A DNA stretch of 64,000 nucleotides from Colius striatus. Its lineage: Eukaryota; Chordata; Aves; Coliiformes; Coliidae. The stretch covers positions 1,037,853 through 1,101,852 of the forward strand of contig NC_084768.1 in NCBI RefSeq assembly GCF_028858725.1. The letters run 5' to 3'. The position numbers and the translations under genes were made by a program. Shown here one piece after another: positions 53,058-62,819 of the stretch; the first letter of the stretch is position 1, and each line of letters opens with the position of its first letter. Under the pieces are notes generated by a model, which was given only the letters and a program-made list of their open reading frames with translations, was not told the origin of the DNA and ran no database searches.

Positions 53058-54392
53058 CCTCAGTCCCACAGATCACACGACTTCTTTCACCAAGGTGTGA
53101 AAATGCTGGCCAAGCACTTTGACCTGACCACATGGGATGCTCAGGGTATCGTTTCCACATGCCCTGCATGCCAGAATCAAATCGGCCTAGGAGCAGGAGT
53201 CAATCCCAGGGGCCTGGCACCATGAGGAACATGGCAATGGGCTGTCACAGTCTGTGCTCCCTTTGGACGGTTTAAACCAATACATGTCACTATTGATACC
53301 TATTGGGCCATGGTTTGGGCCACAGCCTTAACGAGGGACAGGGCTCGAGGCGTCATAAGACACTGGAGGAGTTGCTTTGCAGTCCTTGGTGTTCCACGAG
53401 AGAGAAAACTGACAATGGCTGGGGATATAGAGCCAGTAGAACACGTGAGTTTCTGAACTTATGGGGTGTCAGACACACCACTGGGATCCCAGGGAACTCC
53501 ACTGGTGAAGCCACAATCGAACGTATTCACCAAGCTCTAAAGGGGCTGATAGAGAAACAGAAAACGGGGGAAGAGGGGGTGAGCCCTCAAGACAGACTCA
53601 TGAAAGCCCTTTCTACAGGGAATCATCTCAGAACTGTGGCAAAGCGGAATGAAGCACCAGCATTAACACACTTTGCCCAAATGAGTCGGGATTTGGAGCT
53701 TGCTGACAAACCTAAAGTTTGGTGTAAGAATCCCACTACTGGAGAGTGGCAAGGGCCTGCAGATCTGTTCCCGTGGGGAAGAGGCTGCGCTTGTGGCGTT
53801 ACAGAGCAAGGTCCCCGGTGGATTCCAGCAACGTGGATCAAGGCACATCAACCAAAAGGCCTTAATGACTGTAAGAGCAATGGAGAAAACAATCTTGAGG
53901 AAAGAACCAAGTGATCCACCCTCAACCCATCACCCTGTTGAAATGGAAAACCTGTCAGCTGTGGCTGCTGCAAATTCCTCCAGCAATCTGCATCACATTC
54001 AAAGACCTGGAGAACTTCACAGGACGGCCAATGGAAACTTGAAAGCAGAAATGGTGTCTTTTCTACGGATGAAGAGATATTTCCAGCTCACAGATCAGCA
54101 TGCTAAAGAAGTTAAACAAAAGTCTGAAAGTACATTCAGTGAAGAGAAACCTCAGTGGAAGCACAGAGAACTCATCCCTTGTCGCCAGTGTGCATCCCTC
54201 CTAGCAACACACAGCACATTGTGTTTGAGTTGATGGATTTCTGTGTTGTATTGTTCAGCAGTGGAGCTGTTATTGACCTTTTGTTGTAAACTCATGGCCA
54301 TGGGTAACAATATTGATGTTTTCTTCTTGTACCTTTAATTTTGAAATGTGCTGCTGAAGGCTGGCTGGTTCACAAAAGAAAAAGGGGGGAAC
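53058..54392 (+). mobile_element. Betaretrovirus-like integrase remnant, plus strand
   Basis: Inverted partner of 51,269-52,075, but with the integrase core retained. Visible are the zinc-binding start (HDFFHQ then CPACQN), the first catalytic Asp region (TIDTYWA near 53,290), TDNG near 53,412, and the Glu context TIERIH near 53,520. The C-terminal WGRGCACGV block follows. The core is split between frames around 53,220-53,410, so no intact enzyme is encoded. A polypurine tract at about 54,376-54,392 leads into the LTR. Confidence 0.85.
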
Positions 54393-54677
54393 TGTAGGCA
54401 CAAATGTGGCTTGGAGCAGCCAGCTTGAATAAAGATGGTAGGGACAAGTTAATGCAGCTGGCAAGCTTCTCCAATTATCACAAACAGGTGCTGCAAGGTG
54501 TTCAATTGGGCCCTGGTTGATCACATGGGCAGAAGCAGCATATAAGGAGGTAGCCAGCCAAGGAAGGGTGGCTTTGACTCAAGTCTGTTGGTTGTACTCT
54601 GTTGCCTGTGTACGTCTCTGCACGTGCATTACCCAGCTTCTCTACATCTTTGAATGAATACAGCCTGCACCACTACA
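54393..54677 (+). mobile_element. LTR, right arm of the inverted retroviral pair
   Basis: TGTAGGCACAAATGTGGC to CACCACTACA, 285 bp. A TATA-like AGCATATAAGG lies near 54,538, and AATAAA occurs early (GCTTGAATAAAGATGG). Flanking bases outside the two LTRs (CTGTGT on the left, ATAGTT on the right) do not form a target-site duplication. This fits rearrangement after insertion. Confidence 0.9.
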
Positions 54678-55269
54678 ATAGTTTGTGTTGGTCTGTGTAA
54701 GCTCCTCCCCTTCCTGACATTCCTGCCAGAGTCATCACCCAGATGCTATGCTTCCCCAGCTCATTTTCAGCCTCTTGTCTGGCAGTGTGTTCTGATGATG
54801 GAGCTGCTTGATCCTGCAGGGCTGCATCCACAGGGTGACTACAGCTCTGTGGGTAGTCAGTATCATCTGGACATGTCCTTTCCACTTTTCCTTCAATGGT
54901 CCTCAACTATTAAGTGAAATCAACTCAACAGACAAGTAAATAGAAATACATTCCATTCCAAGGGCTCCTGAAAGAAATCTTTGCTTTAAGAGCCATAGGA
55001 ACCAAAGCTCACACTTCTGGACCCCTCCGTCATCATCTGCATTCAAGGTGTAGCTAAGGAAATGGCTGTGGCTGTGTAGATAGTCTGAACAAGACAAGGA
55101 GGAAGGTCAAAGGAACAGAGCAGAGCATTTCAGGGGACCTTGAAAGAAGAGAGAGTGGGTATCAACTATTTGAGGCCTATAGTCAAAAACAACTATGTGA
55201 AAATAGAGAAAGATCTTGAAAGCACACGGGAGAAATGCCCCTGTCAAACACTCCCTGTGGGGCTGGTTT
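54678..55269. other. No gene recognised
   Basis: Spacer between the retroviral inverted repeat and the FOXJ1-like 3' flank. No motif seen. Confidence 0.45.
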
Positions 55270-55860
55270 TGCCTCCCTCTGGTTTTTCATGAATAATCTT
55301 ACAATTAAGCTGGGAAATCACTGGGGATGTCTCTGTCTCTGGAGAATCTTGTCTCAGCAGCATGTGGGAGCATCCTTTGCGTGGTGAGTGGCCTTTGATA
55401 AGAAAGATCTCAGACTGCTCCACTCATGTCTGCTGGCAAAGAGGCACCGTTCGATTTGGTGTAGCTAAGCAACTCCTGAATGGCTCTGGCTGTGTACATG
55501 TTCTCATCAGAAAGCAAGGAGGAAGGGCAAAGCACCAGCGCAGAGGAGAGAAGGGTACCCACTATTTCAGGCCTATGGCCAAAGCCAACTCTGTGAAATC
55601 ACAGCGACAGGGACTTCTCCCGTGGCCTTTAAAGATCTGTCAGACACTCCCTGTGGTGCTGGTTTTTCTCCCTCCATCTTTCCCATGACTAATCTTACAA
55701 TTGAGCTGTGAAATCCTTGGGGATGTGTCTGTCTCGGGGAAATCTTGTCCCAGCAGCATGGGGAAGCATCCTCTGCATGGTGACAGGCCTTTGATAAGAG
55801 GGATGTCAGAGTGCTCCACTCACTCAGCTGCTGGCAGAGGCATCCTTGTCTTTGTGCAAA
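55270..55860. repeat. Tandem duplication in the FOXJ1-like 3' flank
   Basis: A block at about 55,280-55,450 is repeated with moderate divergence at 55,662-55,830, a spacing of about 385 bp. Shared landmarks are AATCTTACAATT(A/G)AGCTG, GGGGATGTNTCTGTCTC, CAGCAGCATG and GGCCTTTGATAAGA. The second block also appears, nearly unchanged, at 27,633-27,820. The repeat lies just downstream of the FOXJ1-like stop codon on the minus strand. Confidence 0.8.
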
Positions 55861-55874
55861 TGCTCTCTGTTGAC

Positions 55875-57631
55875 TCAGTAGTAGAGACAGTCGTTTGTCT
55901 CTTTGTCCAACTCCTGTTGCAGGAAATAAGTGGCCATGAAGGTTTCATCAAAGTCCAGGTTGTTCACGCTGGCTTCAGTGAGGAGCTGCTCCTGCTCCTG
56001 GCCATCCTGGAGCTGGTGGATGTGGAGCCCGTGTGCCATCAGCTCTGGCTCGTGTTCTGCGGGGCTGTTTGGTTCTGTGAGCTCCAGAAGTGGAGAGTCA
56101 CGGTTCGAGATGGTGATGAAGCTGCTTTCTGAGTCAGAGTCACTGTCCACATTGCTGTTGAAGCTGGTTTTGGTGTCAAAGCCTCCACGTCGGTTGGTGT
56201 AGAAGAAGGCTTCCCAGTCCAAGTCCCCTTGCAGTGGCCCCAGCTCCGGCTGCTGCTCCTGGCTCAGCAGGGCAGGGCTGCAAAGCTGAGCCACCTTGGC
56301 CATTCCTGCAGGCGATGGCTTCTTGCGCTTCTGCCCTGCTTTGCCATCTGCTGCAGCCAGGGTCTGGTTGCTGGTGGCTTCTTCAAACTCCTTCAGCAGC
56401 TGCTGCAACTCCCTGTTGACACCGAGGATGGAAGTGTATGTGCCAGAGGAGGTGTCTGTGGTGGTGAGGCTCCCTGTGCCTTGCGGGGCTGTTGCAGGAC
56501 AGGCTGCGTGGCTGTGTGCTGGGGGCATGCTCCGCCCTTTGCAGGCAATGTCTCTGCTCACTGTGGTGTCAAACCTTGTTTTCCTGTCAAGGTCTCCACG
56601 TGGGTTGGTTTTGAAGGTGTCTTTTCTGTCCAAGTCTGCTTTCAGTGCTTCCAGCTCCGGCTGCTGCTCCTGGCTCAGCAGGGCAGGGCTGCAAAGCCGA
56701 GACACCTTGGCCATTCCTGCAGGCGATGGCTTCTTGCGCTTCTGCCCGGATCTGCCATCCGCTGCAGTCAGAGACTCGTTGCTGGTGGTTTCTTCAAAGT
56801 CTTCAAGCAGCTGCTGCACATCCCTGTTGACACGGAGGATGGAAGTGTAGGTGCCAGAGGAGGTGTCTGTGGTGGCCAGGCTCCCTGTGCCTTGCGGGGC
56901 TGTTGCAGGACAGACCGTGTGGCTCTGTGCTGGGGGCATCCTGCTCTGTTTGCAGGTCCCACTCTTGAGCCTCTGGGCATATTCGGGGTGAAGCATCCAA
57001 AAGCCGCCTCTGCCTGTCTCCCCCTTCTCCTGGGGCACCCTGATGAAGCTCTTGTTCAAGGAGAGGTTGCGCCGGATGGATCTCTAGAGCCAGAAGAGAA
57101 GCAGCAAAGCAAAAGCAATGGTGAGTGTTGGGCTGGTGCTGCGGCACCGAGCTGCGTGGGGCTGGGGGAAAGGCACATTGTGGCCTGGGGGCAAAGAGAG
57201 GAGACAGCAATGTCAGGGCATCCTGGGCTCCATGGGCAGAAGAAGCTTTTGTGTGTCATGTGCAGAGCTTGGTTAGGAACATAGCCAAAAACAAAAGAAA
57301 GGAAAAGAAGAAAGAGGAAAGTGAAATGGAAAGGAAAGGAAAGGAAAGGAAAGGAAAGGAAAGGAAAGGAAAGGAAAGGAAAGGAAAGGAAAGGAAAGGA
57401 AAGGAAAGGAAAGGAAAGGAAAGGAAAGGAAAGGAAAGGAAAGGAAAGGAAAGGAAAGGAAAGGAAAGGAAAGGAAAGGAAAGGAAAGGAAAGGAAAGGA
57501 AAGGAAAGGAAAGGAAAGGAAAGGAAAGGAAAATAAGAGGGAAGGAAGGAAGGAAGGTGGAAAGAAAAAAAAAGGAAGACAGGAAAAAAAGGAAAAAAAC
57601 CCCAAAAATGTTGAAAAACACACACACAAAA

Positions 57632-57678
<47 letters not shown>

Positions 57679-57750
57679 GAAGAAAGAAAGAAAGAATAAA
57701 GGGAATAAAGAGAAAGAAAGAAAAGAAAGTAAGAAAGAAGGAAACTAGGA

Positions 57751-57806
<56 letters not shown>

Positions 57807-57807
57807 A

Positions 57808-57846
<39 letters not shown>

Positions 57847-58153
57847 GAAGGAAGAAAGTAAGGGAAAGAATGTAAGACAAGGAAAGAAAGAAAGGAAAGA
57901 ATAAAAAGAAAGAAAGGAAGGAAAAAAGAAAAGAAGAAAGGAAGAGAGAAAGAAAGAATAAAAGAAAGAAAAAAGACAGAAAGAAAGAAAGGGAGAAAGA
58001 AAGAAAGAAAGAAGGAAAGAAAGGAAGAAAGAAAGAAAAGAAAGGAAGAAAGATAGGAAGAAAGAGAGATAGAAAGGGAGAAAAAAAGAAAGAAACAAAC
58101 GAAAGGAAAGAAGAAAAGGAAGGAAGGAAGGAAGGAAGGAAGGAAGGAAGGAA

Positions 58154-58203
<50 letters not shown>

Positions 58204-60158
58204 AGGAAAGAGAAAGAAAGAAAGAAAGAGAGAGAGTAAGAAAGGAAGAAAGAAAAATAAAAGAAATTAAGGAAGAAAAAAGGAAGAAAGAAAGAAAACA
58301 AAAGGAAGAAAGGAAGAAAGAAAGAGAGGAAGAAGAAAAAAAGAAGAAAGGGAGAAAGAAAGAAAGAAAAGGAAAGAAAAGAAGAAAAGAAATAAAGAAG
58401 GAACGAAAGAAAGAAAGGAAGAAAGAAAGAAAAAAAAAAGAAAGTAAGAAAGAAGGAAAGAAAGAAAAAAGAAAGAATGAAAAAGTAAGAAGAAAGAAAG
58501 GAAGGAAGGAAGAGAGGAAAAACAAAATATAAAAAAATATAATTACAAACAAAGGAAGTGATAAAGATAAAGAAAGAAGGGGAGAAAGAACTTTAAAGGA
58601 AGAGAAAGAGAAAGAGAAAGAGAAAGAGAAAGAGAAAGAGAAAGAGAAAGAGAAAGAGAGAAAAGAAAGAAGGAGGGAAGAAAGGAAAAAACAAAATATG
58701 TAAAATTAAACAAAATCCCATTTGAAAAAAAAACTGAACAACAGAGGGAAAAAAAGAAGTGGAAACGAAGAGCAGGAGCACAGAAATCCCTGCAAACAGT
58801 CCAGGCTGTGCTCAGTGCACAGCCACAGCTGAACGGCACTGTACAATGGTCACACACTGCAGCTGATGTCTCTGCTCCCCATCTGCCCTCCTCAGCCCAA
58901 ACTCCCTGCAGCCTGGGCTGCCTCTGTTCTTCCCTGGCTGCTTCACACCTTGAGCATTCCTGCCTGCAACAGCCCTCTGCAGAGAAGGGCTGGAAACCTT
59001 CCTGCCTTTGTTACTAAGCACAGTTGATGACGAGCACGGTGAGGATCCAGCCGTGAGTTGGAGGAGAAACCACCCCACTGGCACACAGCTCCTGTCCTGA
59101 ATCCCTCCCGTAGGTGCCCCCAGCACAGGGGATGGGGAGGAACCAGGTGAGCCTGGAGAGGAACCAGCAGGTCCCCTTCTCCCTTCCCTTCCCTTCCCTT
59201 CCCTTCCCTTCCCTTCCCTTCCCTTCCCTTCCCTTCCCTTCCCTTCCCTTCCCTTCCCTTCCCTTCCCTTCCCTTCCCTTCCCTTCCCTTCCCTTCCCTG
59301 TGCGGGGCTTCAGGAGCTGCTGCACACCCCCCTGCCTGAGGACAAGGTGGCCACACCTGGGCAGGGGGTTGCAGGGTCGTGCCCAGCCCTGCCTGGAGCA
59401 GCCCCCAGGATGGTTGGCACGCTCTGGCTTTGGGCTGGCAGGAACACAAGGGGAAGGATGAGCCACCCGGGTCCCTCCTGCCCTGCCCCGGCCCACAGAG
59501 CCTCAGCCCCAAGCTGCTGCCCATCCCAGCCCCTCCTCAGCAGCTGCCCGTGCTGCTCTCCTCCCAGCAGCACCCAGCATCCCCGCAGGCCCTTCCCCTG
59601 CACGCTGGGGCTCTGCAAAGCCCTCCCCAGCCCTGTGGGCACAGGGGCTCAAAGGCAAGAGCTCTGCCAGGCTCCTACCTGCCAGCTGGGATCAGCGTGT
59701 CGGAAGTAGCTGAAGTTGTCCCTGATCCACTTGTAGATGTCAGAGAGGGAGATGCTGGGCTTCTGGCTGGCTTCCATGGCCATGCAGATGAGGCTGGCGT
59801 AGGTGTAGGGTGGCCTGACAGAAGGGTTGCTCCTGTGGCCAGTGTCCTGTGCGAGCTCAGGGCTCAGCACCGTTCTGGAGGCTGAGGAGGAGATGGGCTG
59901 GCAGGGGGAGTGGGACAGAGCCCCGCAGGCGGGCTCAGCAGCCAGGGCTGAGCACGGGGCAGCCAAAGTGGAGCAGCGCTGAGAGCTGGGGGGGTCAGGG
60001 CCGCCCAGGCAGCAGGAGGACTTGGCCAAGCTGGTGTTGGCCAAGGAAAAGTCCTTCAGCCACAGGAGACTGGTCAGATTGTCGTCTGAGTCCTCCAAGC
60101 TGAAGCTCCTCCCTGCCGCAGTGGCTTCCCAGTCACTGCTGGAGCTGCCTTGAGCCAT
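55875..60158 (-). CDS. FOXJ1-like forkhead protein with duplicated central module
   Basis: Two exons, 60,158-59,679 and 57,083-55,875, join at WQ|RS with a GTAGG donor and CTCTAG acceptor, giving 562 residues. The intron sits within the forkhead domain, where I recall FOXJ1 having one. The forkhead domain spans about 114-199: RPPYTYASLICMAMEASQK, DIYKWIRDNFSYFRHADPSW, then LNKSFIRVP and GGFWMLHPEYAQRL. FOXJ1 is the master activator of motile-cilium genes. Downstream, (Q)QLL(K)EFEEATSN, QKRKKPSPAGMAKV and LDWEAFF match FOXJ1, as does the C-terminal LDFDETFMATYFLQ. A 137-residue module (411 bp) is present twice in tandem (56,939-56,529 and 56,528 on), explaining the length beyond FOXJ1's ~420. 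In recognition helix 3 the usual base-contacting Asn and His are both Arg (R161, R165). No frameshift is seen. It is probably expressed, with altered DNA binding possible. Confidence 0.9.
57285..58740. repeat. 1.45-kb polypurine tract
   Basis: The plus strand is almost pure A/G across this stretch. It has an AAAGG pentamer core at 57,329-57,532, then AAAG tetramers, AAGG tetramers around 58,120-58,155, and GAAAGA hexamers at 58,600-58,660. It fills most of the intron of the FOXJ1-like gene, so the pre-mRNA carries a long polypyrimidine run. All long frames here are repeat artefacts. Confidence 0.97.
59181..59299. repeat. (CCCTT)n array in the FOXJ1-like intron
   Basis: About 24 perfect CCCTT units lie on the plus strand, 380 bp beyond the donor of exon 1. 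In the transcript (minus) this reads GGGAA, so the RNA strand is the G-rich one. Confidence 0.98.
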
Positions 60159-60198
60159 GTCTGGGCGTGCTGGCTGCTCCTCCATTCCCCGAGCCCAC

Positions 60199-60390
60199 GG
60201 GAAGGGAAGGGAAGGGAAGGGAAGGGAAGGGAAGGGAAGGGAAGGGAAGGGAAGGGAAGGGAAGGGAAGGGAAGGGAAGGGAAGGGAAGGGAAGGGAAGG
60301 GAAGGGAAGGGAAGGGAAGGGAAGGGAAGGGAAGGGAAGGGAAGGGAAGGGAAGGGAAGGGAAGGGAAGGGAAGGGAAGGGAAGGGAAGG
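60199..60390. repeat. (GGGAA)n array upstream of FOXJ1-like exon 1
   Basis: About 38 perfect GGGAA units on the plus strand start 41 bp before the ATG of the FOXJ1-like gene. It is the reverse complement of the array at 59,181-59,299. G-tracts are on the template strand here. Confidence 0.98.
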
Positions 60391-61030
60391 AGACCCGGGG
60401 CAGCCGCTGCACGGGCGAGAGGCAGCGGGCTGAGGCTCCCCGAGGCTCCGCGGCTGTTTTCTCTCGGCTCGAAAGCCGCAGCGCCGGCGTGTGTGAGGCA
60501 GAAGGCAGCGGGCAGCGAGCAGCCCGAGCAGCCGGCTGTGAGTGCGGCCCCGCTCCCGGCCGAGCCCCCGCAGCCGCGCACCGGTCCCGGCCCGAGCCGC
60601 GCGGCCGCGGTTCAAAAGACGCCGCAGGCGCGGGACGGGGCCGGCGCTGCCCCGCGCACACACAAACGGCCTTTTCTGCCCCGACACGAGGCTCGGGGCG
60701 GCCACAGCCCGTGCCCGGCCCCGCGCCGGCAGCACACGCGGCCCGGGACGCTTCTGCTCGGCTTCTCCGGCCGCAGACGAACGAGCCCGAGCCGCCGCTT
60801 CCCGCCCCGCCGGCGGCTGCGCTCCCTCAGCGGCAGGAGCTGTCCCTGCCGGAGCTCTCCTGAAGCCGGCGAGGGCCGGAGCGCGGCCTCCGGCGCGGCC
60901 CTGGGCTCTTCCGAGCAGCCGGGGACAAAGCACTTGAGGCCCCGCTGCTGCCGTCCCCGTGCCGCCCCTTCACGGGCTCTGGCACCCGCCAGCCTTCCCC
61001 CACCGCTGCCCCGGGCTGCCCCACACCGCT
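60391..61030. promoter_or_regulatory. CpG island upstream of the FOXJ1-like gene
   Basis: About 640 bp of very GC- and CpG-rich sequence (CCGGCGTG, GCGGCCGCGG, CCCGCGCC) lies immediately beyond the GGGAA array. It is the likely promoter region of the FOXJ1-like gene, unless the array itself blocks use. No TATA box is evident on the minus strand. Long frames within it reflect composition only. Confidence 0.65.
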
Positions 61031-61460
61031 CTCTGCAGAGCTTTGCAGCCAAGAAGATATTCTCTCCGCTCTGGTACAGCCCTGTCTGGGTGATGCACCA
61101 TTGCCAAGAGGTTACAATACGTAGCAAGAACACAATACAAGACAGCTCCCACAGCACAGTAAATCCATCAGCAACAGAATGAGACTCACAGTTATTATTT
61201 GGGCCATCATGTTCCCAGGCCCCTTCATCCTTTGCACAAAGTCATGCAGCCAGCTTAGCAAAGCTATCAAGGTTAGAGCCCAGCTCAGAGCCAGGGTTAG
61301 CAGCAGCGTGTTCCCAAACATTGGGAAGTGAGAGATAAGCTGCATTACAGCAAGGCTCCCAGACCAGCACAGGAGCTTTGCACTCAGGAGCTTACTACAA
61401 TGACAATGCATGTGCTGTAAAACTGCTGTTATCTTGCCCCATCTTGGGCACTAACAAGGT
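61031..61460. other. No gene established; hydrophobic minus-strand frame
   Basis: A 99-codon minus-strand frame (61,112-61,411) encodes two strongly hydrophobic stretches (around NTLLLTLALSWALTLIALLS and ITVSLILLLMDLLCCGSCLV) separated by a short polar loop. I cannot assign it. It could be a fragment of a membrane protein or a chance frame. Confidence 0.3.
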
Positions 61461-62135
61461 GTGTGGTGGTTTGACCCTGGGGATTTTTGGGAAGCAAAGT
61501 TTGGTTAAACAAAGTTTGGGGAAGCAAAAGCTTGAAGAAGAAAAAGATTGGGGAAGCTAAGTTTGGGGAAGCAAAATGTGGGGAAGCCACAGTTTGGGGA
61601 AGCAAAGGAAAAGGAAAGTAAGTGGATGAAAGAAAAGCAAAGCAAAGCTTGAGCAAGCAAAGTAAAGCAAAGCAGAGTTTGGGGAAGCAACACTGAGGGA
61701 AGCAAAAGTTTGGGGAAGCAAAGTTTGGATAAGCAAAGCAAAGCTTGGGCAAGCAAAGCAGAAGTTTGGAGAAGCAAAAGTTTGTGGTATCAAAAGTTTG
61801 TGGTAACAAAGTTTGGGGAAGTAAAACCTTGGTTAAGCAAAACCTCGGGGAAGTAAAAGCTTGGGAAGCAAAAGTTTGGGGAAACAAAAGTTTGGGAAAG
61901 TAAAAGTTTGAGGAAGAAAAAGTTTGAGGAAGCAAAGCAAAGTTTAGGGAAGGAAAGCAAAGCAAAGTTTCAGGAAGCAAAGAAAAGCAAAGTTTGGGGG
62001 AACAAAAGTTTGGGGAAGCAAAAGCTTGGGGAAGCAAAGTTGAGGGAAGCAAAAGCTTGGGGAAGCAAAGCAAAGGTTGGGGAAGGAAAGCAATGCTTGG
62101 GAAAGCAAAGCAAAATTTGGGGGAGGAAAGCAAAG
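61461..62135. repeat. LTR edge and AAGCAAAGTTTGGGG minisatellite
   Basis: TGTGTGGTGGTTTGACCCTGG at 61,459 resembles the opening of a common avian LTR. It passes at once into a 15-19-bp tandem unit (GGGGAAGCAAAGTTTG and variants with AAAAG, CTTGGG or AAAGCAAAGC), repeated about 35-40 times. This looks like a minisatellite grown from LTR sequence. The long Phe/Ser/Pro/Leu frames on the minus strand are artefacts. Confidence 0.7.
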
Positions 62136-62819
62136 GAAAGCAAGTGGATGAAAGAATAAAAAGAATATGGCAGAGAAGTAAATCAAAGCAAAGCAAAGCA
62201 AGGAAAAGCAAAGGAAAGGCAAAGGGAAGGAGCAAATAGAGAGAAAAGAGAAAAGAAATGGGAAGAAAACAATCCCCAGTGATGAAGGAAGTAAGGAAAA
62301 CACCAAGCAGTAGTAAAGGGAACGAAACAGGCACAGAAAGAGCAATGAAAACTCCATGGGTGTTTGGGAACTGAGGAAAAAAAGTGATGGAACGGGGAAA
62401 GAGACGAAAATGGATGAAACGCTTTCTGCCTCACACGCTCACGGCACTGCAGACACACAGCCTGGCTGAACTCAGCATTCAAGGCAGCTCTTCAAGGCAC
62501 AGAAATCATGCATTATTAGATAAAACCCATTTTACTCTTTCCTTGAGCTTATGCCAGGGAACAAACAGCAAGTGCTGTTCTCCTCAACTCCCCAGGGGAA
62601 CCCACAGCCCAGCCCAAACTCGTGACGTGGCTGGACTGCTCCCCTGGGCAGCCGTGCAGCTTGTGTCCACACTGAGCAGCAGCAGCAGAATGAACCAGAG
62701 CTCGAGGAACACCACAGGGCAAGTGTCACCCAGACACTTGCAGTTTTAGGACTAAGCCAAAACAGGGCAACGAGAGAAGATTTAAGAAATGTGAAGAAAA
62801 TGGCCATGTAAGATTTGTC
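62136..62819. other. No gene recognised
   Basis: AAAGC-rich tail of the minisatellite (to about 62,240), then unique sequence without recognisable content. Confidence 0.5.

Noticed and set aside
57056-58552. Long Phe/Ser/Leu frames (up to 498 codons) on the minus strand and Lys/Arg frames on the plus strand
   Set aside because: They read through purine/pyrimidine tandem repeats and have no independent coding signal.
60150-61182. Plus-strand frames of 237-341 codons
   Set aside because: They begin in the GGGAA array and continue through CpG-island sequence; both parts give spurious open frames.
61429-62334. 301-codon minus-strand Phe/Leu/Pro-rich frame
   Set aside because: Produced by the AAGCAAAGTTTGGGG minisatellite.
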